A DNA stretch of 64,000 nt, taken from Saccharina japonica (taxonomy: Eukaryota > Sar > Phaeophyceae > Laminariales > Laminariaceae). Each line of letters starts with the position of its first letter. The first letter of the stretch is position 1. The translations under genes and the position numbers were made by a program. Positions 12,401-24,400 of the stretch are shown piece by piece. The notes under the pieces are model-generated. The model saw nothing but the letters and a program-made list of their open reading frames with translations. It was not told the DNA's origin and searched no databases. Location of the stretch: the NCBI GenBank assembly GCA_008828725.1, contig MEHQ01002668.1, positions 221,026-285,025 of the forward strand, written 5' to 3'.

Positions 12401-15400
12401 AATTTGAAGTTGGGTGGGGGTGGGCAGTGTGTGTATACTCGAAATAAAAAGCACATTTTGACACCAGTGTAACGGGTTGATGGTTCAGTCCTATCGATTA
12501 GTTTTTGTACGGGTGTAGTTGTTGCGTTCTACGACGCAGTTTTGGGTATACACACGAAATGGTTTTTACCCCGGTAGATGACTTTACGTCTCGTTTTTTT
12601 CTGATTTACTTACGTACGTATACAACGTAGCTTTAGGCAAACATGTTTGTGCCGGTTTACTGGTTTACTACAACGTAGTATAGGGTAGACACCCATTGGT
12701 TCAGTCCGATAGATTACTCTCTGTACCGGTTTTAACTGGTTTGCTACAACATAATTTTGGGGTAGGCACCTAGACTATTAATAGTGCTTTAGTCTCGATG
12801 GACTACTGTATATACCGGTTTTTCTGATTCAGTACAACGCAGTTTTTGGGTAGGCATCGAATGGTTTAGTGTACGTGCGCGTGACGGTTTATTGGTTTAG
12901 TCAGATGGCTTACTGATTTACTACGTAGTTTTGGTTAGACACCTAACGGTTTAAGCGACACCTCGTGGTTTTAGTGTAACGGCTTAACTTTTTTTCTTTT
13001 CTTTTTTATCCTCCGGCGGATGGGTCAAAATAAAGCTTACGCCCTCCACACTTCCACGTCTCATTCGTGCACTTCGTGTCGTGTGTCAATTCACTCCATG
13101 CTCCCTCGGAAGTATCAGCCCTTGCTGTCTACGACCTTCGGGAACTTGAGCATGTTGACCCGACCTGACCCCCGAAGGGGCCCGGTGCGGTGGGGATAGC
13201 CACCCGAAGAGTAAACTCTCCGGGTAGTGTGGAACTTGCCGCAGCTCATCCACTAACAAAAACCCAGGCCAAAAAGCCTTCCCGCCAGACTCGGATCATT
13301 TACGATCCACCCTACCCGTTTGGGCGTTGGTGGTTTGGTCGGATGGATTACTGATTTGAACACAAAGTTAGTGTTACAGTAGGTAGACAGACGCCCAAGA
13401 TGGTTCAGTGTATTGGTTTAATGGTTTAGTCCGTTCAGCGTTTAGGTTTAATGGTTTAGTCGGTCCAGTGTATCGGTTTAATGGTTTAGTTCGGACGTGT
13501 GACTTTCTCCACAGCGTAGTTTTGAGCAGACGCCTTCCGACGGCAGTGGTGAAGACGGTCCACCTGGTTTACGTGTGTTACTTGAATGTTGCCCTCCTCG
13601 GACACAGATCATCTACAGATGGATCATCTACAGATCATCTATAGATCATCCAGATCCTAGCGTGCCGTTGAGAGATTGTTGTGCAGAATCTTCAACAGTA
13701 CAGATCCAACCCAGGAAACCTGTCGTAGACCATGCAGATTATATAGCTCCCACGCGGCAACATGAGCTTGAGTAGATCATACAGATCAGGCGTCTAACTT
13801 CCCTGAATGATCTAGATCATGGAAGTGGGAATGATCTATCTGATCTGTGTTTGATATTTTAATCTGTCCGAGGTCCGAGGTATGGACTGTTTGTTTCTGT
13901 ACATAAGCGGCACCGCTATTGCAGCGTTTCTGGGGATACTACTGTAGGAGGGTACAACGGAGAGTCCCAAAAACAAGGCATGCATGTGTGCATGTTTTGT
14001 GTTGGTATTTAGGTAGCGTATTGCGGCGGCGGTATTAAAATCAGGGCTCTTCACGCCCCATGACCCGGCCCGCGAATCGCACCAGGAAATGCTGAAATTT
14101 CACGGTTCGGGTCGGGTCGGGTCAGGAGTTTTTCAAAGTCTCACGGGTCGGTTCGGGTCGGGTCACCCTTTTACCCGACCCGGCCCGAGCTGATCCACGT
14201 GTTTTTTTTTTACCGGATCCGTGAACAGCCCTGACATTTATACGTAATGTAGGTATGTATCATACGTACTCGTAGGGGGTTTTCGTTGTAAGGCATACGT
14301 ACAGGCATGTATCATATGTGCGTTCGCTTTCCCCGTCATCGATACTGCCTTGCGATATACCAGGGATGCTATTGTAGAAGATGGGTCGTTGTCGAGTGCT
14401 AACTGAGCTGTGTTGACTTATTTCATTAATAGCACCGGTCCAAGCACGTAGTCTGAAACTTGGAGGGTGTTTGTCTGGGCTCCTCGCGGGTCTGACCCGA
14501 CCCGCAGACCGGGTCAGGAGATGTCCAAACATTCACGGGTCAGGTCGGGTCGGGTCGGGTCAGGTCAGGAGGTGTTGAAAGTATCATATATCGGGGCATA
14601 GGTCGGGCCGGGTGGTGTTGAAATATCACGGGTCGGGTCGGGTCGGGAGGTTTTCAACCCTCTTGGGTCGGGACAGTTTTGAAAATTTTAGTGACTCACT
14701 GGCCGGGACGGGTCTGGTGAGAGGTCATGTCCCGTGATATACGGGTTTCTCGCGGGTCGGGTCGTGCCACCTGCTGTACGGTAAGGAAGCAACTACTGCA
14801 AGTGTCTTGTTTCCATGAGCTTCAAAAGCGTACGGATGTTCTTGCCAGGATTCGAATGTGGACAGGGATATAGCGCTGGGTTAATTAAGTACCAGCTGTT
14901 TAGTGATGGCGCCTTTGTGCAGGGATTTATTTCATTCAGATTGGCATCTTAAGGCACAGCTTCTTTGTGTGGTTTTCTTCCTGGGTGGGGTTATTTTTCG
15001 GAGACCAAATTTCGTGTTGGCAGTGAACTGTGGATGTTAGCCCCGCTGTGGGTGTCGTGGTCTGCTCGTCGAAAGGGACGCCGGGCAGCCTGCAAGAATC
15101 AGTGGAACCGACATGTAACGCCGTGGTTGAGTTAGAGGCCGCGTTATTGTTACGGGAGGGGGGGGTAGTAATCAAACCCCATTATGCCTGGACACAAAAA
15201 TTAGTGTGTCCCTATTTAGTTTTACTAGCCGTATTTGGTTCAGATTTCTATGTTTCCCCCGTAATATTAATGGTAGCCTTGTCTGGTGTTTTACGTCGGA
15301 ACTGCTGTATGTTTCAGGTGCAGCAAAGGACTGCAGCTGCGAAAGACAACAAGCAGTGCTTCTATACTGCGATAAGATGGCAGTACTTCCGCGCTGCGAT

Positions 15401-18400
15401 AGACAGCAGTACCATCTTACGTAGCCGTTTGCTGGACAAGCGACGCCGCCGAAAGCGTGAAGCAGCAGAACGAACATTCCCGGAAACCAAGATTCCAGTC
15501 CCATTAGCATCGGTTTCAGCACAAGCAGTCTCTAGGATGTCCCTAAGTGTAGATAGCGGTGGGCTTTTTACCCGTCACAAAGTAGTAAGAGGTTGAATCA
15601 ATAGGCTATCCGCGCTCCTGCTGAATTGTGTTGCCTGCTGCTACAGTATGTAGGGGGGGTGTTCGTGCGTGCGTCTACAGAGTATATGTGCAGTAGTGCC
15701 GCATCACTACCACGAAATCGAGCAGAGCCAACACTAACACGAAAGCGATGATATGTATATACTTCCTTTGGTTGTTATCCGTTATCCTAGGATCTCTATT
15801 TCGGGTACAATGTTCATGTCCGAATGGCCTTTGGACGTAAAACGGTATACGGGTGGTGTTTCGCGCCATTTTAAGGTACAGGATGCGTGGTCAATGGTTA
15901 AGTGACTAAGGCAAGCATCAAATGAGTACCCTCCTGCCCCCCCCCCCCCGTCATAGGACTACGGCCATGCATAAAAATGAAGTACACCCCCCCCCCTAAA
16001 ACCGCCGCAAACCTATCAGGAACTCCGGATCGCCAAGAGCCGACCGCCGAACGATGGCGACAACGACAGCGCGAAAGGGGCGGCCGGCAGCTCGGACGCA
16101 CACAGCAGCAGTGTCGGCGGCCTGAGCAACGGTCATGGCGCTGCACCGGGTCCCGAGGATGAGCTCCTTGAAGCTCGGAACGCCGCGAGCGGAGCGGAAG
16201 ACGGGCGGAAAGCGCTAGAGGAGGAGGCGCGGGGGCTACGGGAAGAGCTGGCGGCGGCGAAAGCGCGCGCTGAGGTTTGTGCCTACGCAGTAGGCAGCGG
16301 GGGGGTGGGAGGGGGGGGGGTACTCATGCCATGCATGGATGTAGTCGTTTGATCATGGGCCCTCGCATCCCTTCAGTGCCGAGGCGGAGCACGTCTGGTT
16401 TTCAACGACCATGCAAGGCATTCACTGGGCGGCAGAGAGAACGCCTGGAGTAGATTCGAATATTCCCTCGTGTGTGAGAGATGTGCTTCTTGTTTAGCGT
16501 TGGCTCTTCACGGCGGGGTGGGAACGACGGACTCTTTCGTATAATAGGAGTTTCACAAAGCACGGGAGAGAAAAAGAAAAAAAACACACACACACACACA
16601 CACACACGGGGAAGCTCGAAAACTGCGAGTATCATAGAACAAAAAAAAACAAAAAAAAATCTCGTAAACTGTAGAGAAAACTCTTGCATGCTGTATAACC
16701 TGGTATGTGCCGCTTGAGCCCTTTACCCCCTTAAGAACCGGTCCCCCGGTTTTTGGGGACAAACTACTTGGAATTAGTGTGGTATACAAAATTTCAGTTC
16801 TGAATGGGTTTAAGGGTCGGTGTGAACCAATGCCTGAACAAAACAAGACGTACTCGCGCGTACCGCGCTCTGGCACTCCCTACCCAAAGTCAACACTCTC
16901 CCAACACAAAACATGTACCAGGTATATACGAGTATGCGAATGTGTTTTCTAATTCAGCAGCGTAACGCCCCCTCGCAAAACCAAAATCCCCCCAACAACC
17001 CAGGAGGCTGCGGCGTCGTCCAGTCGGGAGTTGCAGCAGGCGTTGGCTGCCCGGGATGAAGCAATTGGGGCCAGCGAGAGCGCCTCTGCTCTGGTGAAAG
17101 CCGCCGAAAGTGAGGCGTCGAGGCAGGAGGCCAGGGCCGCCATGGCGGAGGGAAAACTGACGGGGTGAGCACAACGAATCGCCCCTTTTTCTTTGTAGAT
17201 TCCTGGAGTTTCTGGCTGGAGTGTTTCTGCTAGCAGCGTACCTTACATAATTAGCCCCCGAACAGGGTTCCGCCTGTTTTCGGCACGCGACTGTCATGGC
17301 AGTCCTCCTGGTATTGATGACACACGGAATCTAGGATGAATATCCCCAAACATGAGACGCAAAAGCACGAACATAGTCGAGGTTGCGGTCCCAACGAAAG
17401 CAGCGCACAAGGTTCGAACACCTACCCCCCCCCCCCCCCCCCCCGCCCGCCTAACCTCTCTCTAGCTCCTCCCACATTTCGGGGACAGACTTACTCGGAA
17501 ACACTTTTTTTTTTTTCATTTTTTTTGAGGAAGTAAACAAGGATTAATTAAGCTTAGGCTGGAGAGAGGAGAAGCAAGACTTAGGCGCGTGAAAGCCCCT
17601 TCTCACCTCATTCGCCATCAATAAGGTCTCCTCGACACTCCGCCGGGCCTTTTCTGCCTCTATCCTGGACGCCAAGGCCGCGTCTCGGTCAGCCTCGGCC
17701 TCCTTAGCTTCTTTACCGGCCTTCGCCAGACTCGCCTTCATCGCCGCCGCTTTCGCCTTGAGCCGCGCCACCGCCGCTTCCGCCGTAGACGCCCGGGCTA
17801 CAGCCTCCCGGGCTTCCCTCGTCGCGGCCTCCTCTCTGCTCGAAGCCTCGGACACGCTAGCGGCGGCGGCAGCCTTCTCCACGGCCCTCGCCGCCGCTTC
17901 TATCTCCGCCTCCCTTTCCTCGGCGTGGGCCTGTCTCTCCTCCGCTTTGGCGTGCAGAGCCTCTGCCTGGGCCTGCTTAGCCTCTGCTTGGGCGTGCAGA
18001 GCCGCCGCCGACACGATCAGGGAGTTCCCATTCTCCTCGGACTGCCTCAGCTCCGCTTCTAGCTCGGCGACCACCCGGGCTGTCGCGGCCGCGGCCTCCT
18101 CCCGCTCCGTGCCGGCCTTCCGCGCCTCTTCGGCAGCAGCGCGCGCCTTCGAGACAGTCTTCTCCCACTCTTTGCTCAATACTTCCAATTTGCCGCGCAG
18201 GCTGGACACCTCCTTCTCCATGCTTTCTTTGTCGGAGGCGGCCTGTCGACGGACCTCCACCAGCGTCTTCGCTTCCGCGGCCATTTCAGCGCGAAGCTCC
18301 GCTATCCTAGCCTTTGCTTTCTCGAGCGCGGGGCCGCTAGCCTTCGCCCTTTCAAGCTCGGAGTCCCTGGCCCTTATTTTTTCAAGCGCGCTTTTGAGGG

Positions 18401-21400
18401 CGGAGTCGCTAGTCTTTGCTTTGTCAAGCGCCTTTTTAATCTCGGAGTCCCGAGCTTGCTCTTTTTTAAGCGCGCTTTTGAGGGCGGAGTCGCTAGCCTT
18501 TGCTTTTTCAAGCGCGCTTTTAAGCTCGGAGTCCCTTGTCTTTGCTTTTTCAAGAGCACTTGTAAGCTCGGAGTGCCTGGCTTGTTCTTTCGCGAGCGCG
18601 CTTTTACGCGCGGAGTCGCTAGCCTTCGCTTTTTCCAGCGCGCTTTTGAGGGCGGAGTCGCTGGCCTGTTCTTTCTCAAGCGCTCTTTGGAGGGCGGAGT
18701 CGCTCGCCTTTGCCTTTTCAAGCGCGGTTTTAAGCTCGGAGTCCTTAGCCTTTTCTTTTTCAAGCGCTATTTTAAGGGCGGAGTCGCTCGCCTTTGCTTT
18801 TTCAAGCGCGGTTTTAAGCGCGGAGGCGTGTTCCTCCACCCTCGCTTTGTCACCGGCGACGGCCAGCTCAGCATCCCCCACCGCCCTCTCCGCGCGCGCC
18901 AAGCGCCCCTCGAGGGCCCCGACCTCCTCCTCCTTCTGCGCGCGCAGAGCGGCCAACACCCTGCCGGCTTCCGCCTCCGCCTCTCTCGCCGCGCGCTCTC
19001 GCTCCCCCTCGGCGCGCTCAAACGAGCCCCGCAATTCGAGATTCTCCTGGACCGCGGTCTCTAGCTCCTGTTGGAGCCTGTTGGCCCACTGGGTCGTGGA
19101 GGCCACCGCGTCTTTCAAGGCCGTCACCTCCAGAGCCGCCGATATGTCTGCCGCTACCGCCGCTACGGCCGCCGCTCTCGCCGCCGCCCCCATCGTTGCC
19201 TCGGGAGGGGTAGAAGTATCAGCGGCTACCGCTTCGCGAACCAGTCTCAGCTGCTCGAGAATCCATCCATCCATCCATCCATCCCAGAGATAAAAAGCAA
19301 TCGGACACGCGCGGCGCGCGCAGTGTCGCAGTGATAGGTACGGTAGAGGGGGGGGGGGGGAGGCGGGTTCAGTGGGGGGGGGGGGTCCCGCGAGGGCTGT
19401 TTTACGCGCCTTGGGGGCTCAAATTATTTGACGAAATGCTTTCACATATCGAACAGATAGATCATCGATTTGGTGCTTCATCATCTAGATATTTCTGGGC
19501 AGATATGTTTTTGATCTGTTTGATCTGATTGATCTTGTATGATCTGGCTCATGTTACCGCGTGGGAGCCGTAAAACCTGCGTGATATTCGTACATATGTA
19601 CGTGGGGATACTTTTTTTCCTGGTTTAGATCTGTGTTATATTGGTCCTGCACAACGGCTCATAACTAACGGCAGGCTACGATCTAGATTATCTAAACGAT
19701 CTATTTGTAGATGGTCTGTCCACCGTGCGAGAGGTTTTAAGCCGCTCACCCTCCTTTTCCGTACCTTACACCATACGAGTACCTGCTGCATGAAAAAATG
19801 CACCAGATGCAAAAAGCGACACATGGCTCTGAACGGCACCCAAGAAGTGCGGTGCGAGCTCTTTTCACTACTCAGTACACGCTCATCATATCACCAAGAC
19901 GAACAGGAGACTGTTACACGAAGAAAATTAACGTCTTCCAGCTTTCTATTGATAATTGCCGGCCTCACCTCGTTTTCCAACTCCGCTACATCTCCGTCAT
20001 CGCCAGGCACGCTGGCTTCCGATCCGTCCCCTCTATCACCTCCATGACGGCTAGCGCTAGCCCTGGCAGCGTCCCTCTCCCTCTGCGCGCTCTCGAGCTC
20101 TTTCTCTTTTTCATCTAGGCGGCTGCGCAAAGCGTCGGCACCTTCCTCAGCCCTGACAACACGCCAAAACAAAAAGGGAAAAGAAAAAGAGCAGCACGTG
20201 CGAGTCACGCCAACATACGTAAGAGAAGCAAGCACGTGTTCGTCACGACAAAACGATGGGAGAGCAGATGCTTGTGTGTGCGTGCGTGTGTTTTTCACGT
20301 TACTCCATCGGCATCTAGCACACCTACCAATAGATTCCGTAGTAATGGGGGGGGGGTGTACTCATGCCATCCCACTACAATGCGGTAGGGGAGACATAAT
20401 GGGCACGGTAGGGGAGAGAGACATGCCTATACAGTGCTGTAGCGGGAGGGTGTACTCATGCCATCCCACTACAATGCGGTAGGGGAGAGAAAACTGCCAC
20501 TGTAGGGGAGATAATCATGCCTATACAGTGCGGTAGGGGGGGTGGTACTCATGCCATGCATGGATGTAGTCGTTTGATCATGGGCCCTCGCATCCCTTCA
20601 GTGCCGAGGCGGAGCACGTCTGGTTTTCAACGACCATGCAAGGCATTCACTGGGCGGCAGAGAGAACGCCTGGAGTAGATTCGAATATTCCCTCGTGTGT
20701 GAGAGATGTGCTTCTTGTTTAGCGTTGGCTCTTCACGGCGGGGTGGGAACGACGGACTCTTTCGTATAATAGGAGTTTCACAAAGCACGGGAGAGAAAAA
20801 GAAAAAAAACACACACACACACACACACACACGGGGAAGCTCGAAAACTGCGAGTATCATAGAACAAAAAAAAACAAAAAAAAATCTCGTAAACTGTAGA
20901 GAAAACTCTTGCATGCTGTATAACCTGGTATGTGCCGCTTGAGCCCTTTACCCCCTTAAGAACCGGTCCCCCGGTTTTTGGGGACAAACTACTTGGAATT
21001 AGTGTGGTATACAAAATTTCAGTTCTGAATGGGTTTAAGGGTCGGTGTGAACCAATGCCTGAACAAAACAAGACGTACTCGCGCGTACCGCGCTCTGGCA
21101 CTCCCTACCCAAAGTCAACACTCTCCCAACACAAAACATGTACCAGGTATATACGAGTATGCGAATGTGTTTTCTAATTCAGCAGCGTAACGCCCCCTCG
21201 CAAAACCAAAATCCCCCCAACAACCCAGGAGGCTGCGGCGTCGTCCAGTCGGGAGTTGCAGCAGGCGTTGGCTGCCCGGGATGAAGCAATTGGGGCCAGC
21301 GAGAGCGCCTCTGCTCTGGTGAAAGCCGCCGAAAGTGAGGCGTCGAGGCAGGAGGCCAGGGCCGCCATGGCGGAGGGAAAACTGACGGGGTGAGCACAAC

Positions 21401-24400
21401 GAATCGCCCCTTTTTCTTTGTAGATTCCTGGAGTTTCTGGCTGGAGTGTTTCTGCTAGCAGCGTACCTTACATAATTAGCCCCCGAACAGGGTTCCGCCT
21501 GTTTTCGGCACGCGACTGTCATGGCAGTCCTCCTGGTATTGATGACACACGGAATCTAGGATGAATAATTACTACGGAATCTATTGGTAGGTGTGCTAGA
21601 TGCCGATGGAGTAACGTGAAAAACACACGCACGCACACACAAGCATCTGCTCTCCCATCGTTTTGTCGTGACGAACACGTGCTTGCTTCTCTTACGTATG
21701 TTGGCGTGACTCGCACGTGCTGCTCTTTTTCTTTTCCCTTTTTGTTTTGGCGTGTTGTCAGGGCTGAGGAAGGTGCCGACGCTTTGCGCAGCCGCCTAGA
21801 TGAAAAAGAGAAAGAGCTCGAGAGCGCGCAGAGGGAGAGGGACGCTGCCAGGGCTAGCGCTAGCCGTCATGGAGGTGATAGAGGGGACGGATCGGAAGCC
21901 AGCGTGCCTGGCGATGACGGAGATGTAGCGGAGTTGGAAAACGAGGTGAGGCCGGCAATTATCAATAGAAAGCTGGAAGACGTTAATTTTCTTCGTGTAA
22001 CAGTCTCCTGTTCGTCTTGGTGATATGATGAGCGTGTACTGAGTAGTGAAAAGAGCTCGCACCGCACTTCTTGGGTGCCGTTCAGAGCCATGTGTCGCTT
22101 TTTGCATCTGGTGCATTTTTTCATGCAGCAGGTACTCGTATGGTGTAAGGTACGGAAAAGGAGGGTGAGCGGCTTAAAACCTCTCGCACGGTGGACAGAC
22201 CATCTACAAATAGATCGTTTAGATAATCTAGATCGTAGCCTGCCGTTAGTTATGAGCCGTTGTGCAGGACCAATATAACACAGATCTAAACCAGGAAAAA
22301 AAGTATCCCCACGTACATATGTACGAATATCACGCAGGTTTTACGGCTCCCACGCGGTAACATGAGCCAGATCATACAAGATCAATCAGATCAAACAGAT
22401 CAAAAACATATCTGCCCAGAAATATCTAGATGATGAAGCACCAAATCGATGATCTATCTGTTCGATATGTGAAAGCATTTCGCAACTCCTACGTACGTAC
22501 TCCGTGACGATTTCGTGACGATCAATAAAAAAGGTCGGATACCGCTATCATACCCACCCATGGAGCGTTGCTTGTTTCTCTCTTTCTCACTCTCTCTCTC
22601 TTCCAGATTTTCTTGGATCTTCGATATGTTGAGAATGCCGACGCCGATTCCGATTTTTTTTTTGTGTCATCGACGGCTGTCACAACTGACAATAGTTTAC
22701 AGTAGTGTAATATTTTACTGTGAGGGAAGTCCATCTCTTACAATGCAAAAAACAATATTTTCGATTTTCATTCTCATCGGAAAGGCAATTCTCAAATAGG
22801 AAAATCGGCTGTTAGTAGATCGTGCAGATAATATTTTTAACCAGATAGTACAGGATTAAGCAGGGGTCTACAGTATCTGCCCCGACAGATCTAGATCATG
22901 ATCTAGATGATGATATATCACGATCTAGATGATGATAGATCATGATCTAGATGACGATAGATCGTGTCTCAGATCATGGCCTAGATTATGATATATCATG
23001 ATCTAGATGATGATATGATGTCTCAGATCATGACCTAGATGATGATCTGATGATCTGACCTGTCCTATATACATGTGTGCGAATGGTTATGGCATAATAC
23101 GTAAAACGGAGGCCAACACGAGGTAGCGCCAGCGGAAGGCGTAGGGTGTAATCGTAGTCACGCCGAACGCTCGGTAGTGGTGGAAGCGAGCGGTATTGTT
23201 ATATGTATGAACTTGTATATATATCTACACGCATAAATACTACTGGGATACTACAGTAGTAATAGTCTACTTTGTATAATTAGGTACGTATAGTACTATA
23301 CTGATATCAAGATAGGGTAGTTCTGGTGGGTACTATAACCTCCATCGATGATCTATCTGTTCGTAACGGTCCAGCGATGCGCAACTCCTACGTACGTACT
23401 CCTACCTATCACTGCGACACTGCGCGCGCCGCGCGTGTCCGATTGCTTTTTATCTCTGGGATGGATGGATGGATGGATGGATTCTCGAGCAGCTGAGACT
23501 GGTTCGCGAAGCGGTAGCCGCTGATACTTCTACCCCTCCCGAGGCAACGATGGGGGCGGCGGCGAGAGCGGCGGCCGTAGCGGCGGTAGCGGCAGACATA
23601 TCGGCGGCTCTGGAGGTGACGGCCTTGAAAGACGCGGTGGCCTCCACGACCCAGTGGGCCAACAGGCTCCAACAGGAGCTAGAGACCGCGGTCCAGGAGA
23701 ATCTCGAATTGCGGGGCTCGTTTGAGCGCGCCGAGGGGGAGCGAGAGCGCGCGGCGAGAGAGGCGGAGGCGGAAGCCGGCAGGGTGTTGGCCGCTCTGCG
23801 CGCGCAGAAGGAGGAGGAGGTCGGGGCCCTCGAGGGGCGCTTGGCGCGCGCGGAGAGGGCGGTGGGGGATGCTGAGCTGGCCGTCGCCGGTGACAAAGCG
23901 AGGGTGGAGGAACACGCCTCCGCGCTTAAAACCGCGCTTGAAAAAGCAAAGGCGAGCGACTCCGCCCTTAAAATAGCGCTTGAAAAAGAAAAGGCTAAGG
24001 ACTCCGAGCTTAAAACCGCGCTTGAAAAGGCAAAGGCGAGCGACTCCGCCCTCCAAAGAGCGCTTGAGAAAGAACAGGCCAGCGACTCCGCCCTCAAAAG
24101 CGCGCTGGAAAAAGCGAAGGCTAGCGACTCCGCGCGTAAAAGCGCGCTCGCGAAAGAACAAGCCAGGCACTCCGAGCTTACAAGTGCTCTTGAAAAAGCA
24201 AAGACAAGGGACTCCGAGCTTAAAAGCGCGCTTGAAAAAGCAAAGGCTAGCGACTCCGCCCTCAAAAGCGCGCTTAAAAAAGAGCAAGCTCGGGACTCCG
24301 AGATTAAAAAGGCGCTTGACAAAGCAAAGACTAGCGACTCCGCCCTCAAAAGCGCGCTTGAAAAAATAAGGGCCAGGGACTCCGAGCTTGAAAGGGCGAA

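Larger units (their letters stand above)
490..16019 (+). other. Gene 1 long first intron, repeat-rich
   Basis: About 15.5 kb between two phase-0 exon ends. No complete gene is supported. It holds microsatellites, MITE-like hairpins, G-tract elements, GGGTC fold-back elements, tandem repeats and a P-loop relic, each listed separately. The stretches 490-2200, 2760-3550, 3620-4520, 4740-5490, 6680-7640, 8150-10280 and 10580-12240 hold only AT-mixed sequence with many TACCAGGTA-like and TACGAGTA-like words, and short open frames that resemble nothing I recognise. Confidence 0.5.
16321..17342 (+). repeat. Block X, copy A
   Basis: About 1,020 bp containing a G-tract element end, a (CA)n tract, a MITE and the exon at 17004. 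It is repeated apparently without change at 20546-21567, and its last 530 bp again at 25240-25771. Confidence 0.9.
17504..20346 (-). repeat. Left arm of a large inverted exon duplication (Z' and Y')
   Basis: 17504-19340 is the reverse complement of 23403-25239, and 19432-20346 that of 21568-22482. The arms look identical wherever I compared them, coding and non-coding alike. The left arm has only 91 bp between its two parts (19341-19431, G-rich), where the right arm has 920 bp. The right-arm orientation matches gene 1, so the left arm is the extra or misplaced one. Confidence 0.9.

Noticed and set aside
14831..14910. Minus-strand tRNA suggested by a TTCGAATCCTGGC word
   Set aside because: The T-arm stems are not complementary and no anticodon arm could be found.
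17758..19293. 511-codon open frame antisense to the long coiled-coil exon, and its mirror at 23450-24985
   Set aside because: It is Ser/Ala/Phe-rich and arises because the GC-rich 14-residue repeat lacks stops on both strands. The sense frame has correct splice sites and heptads.
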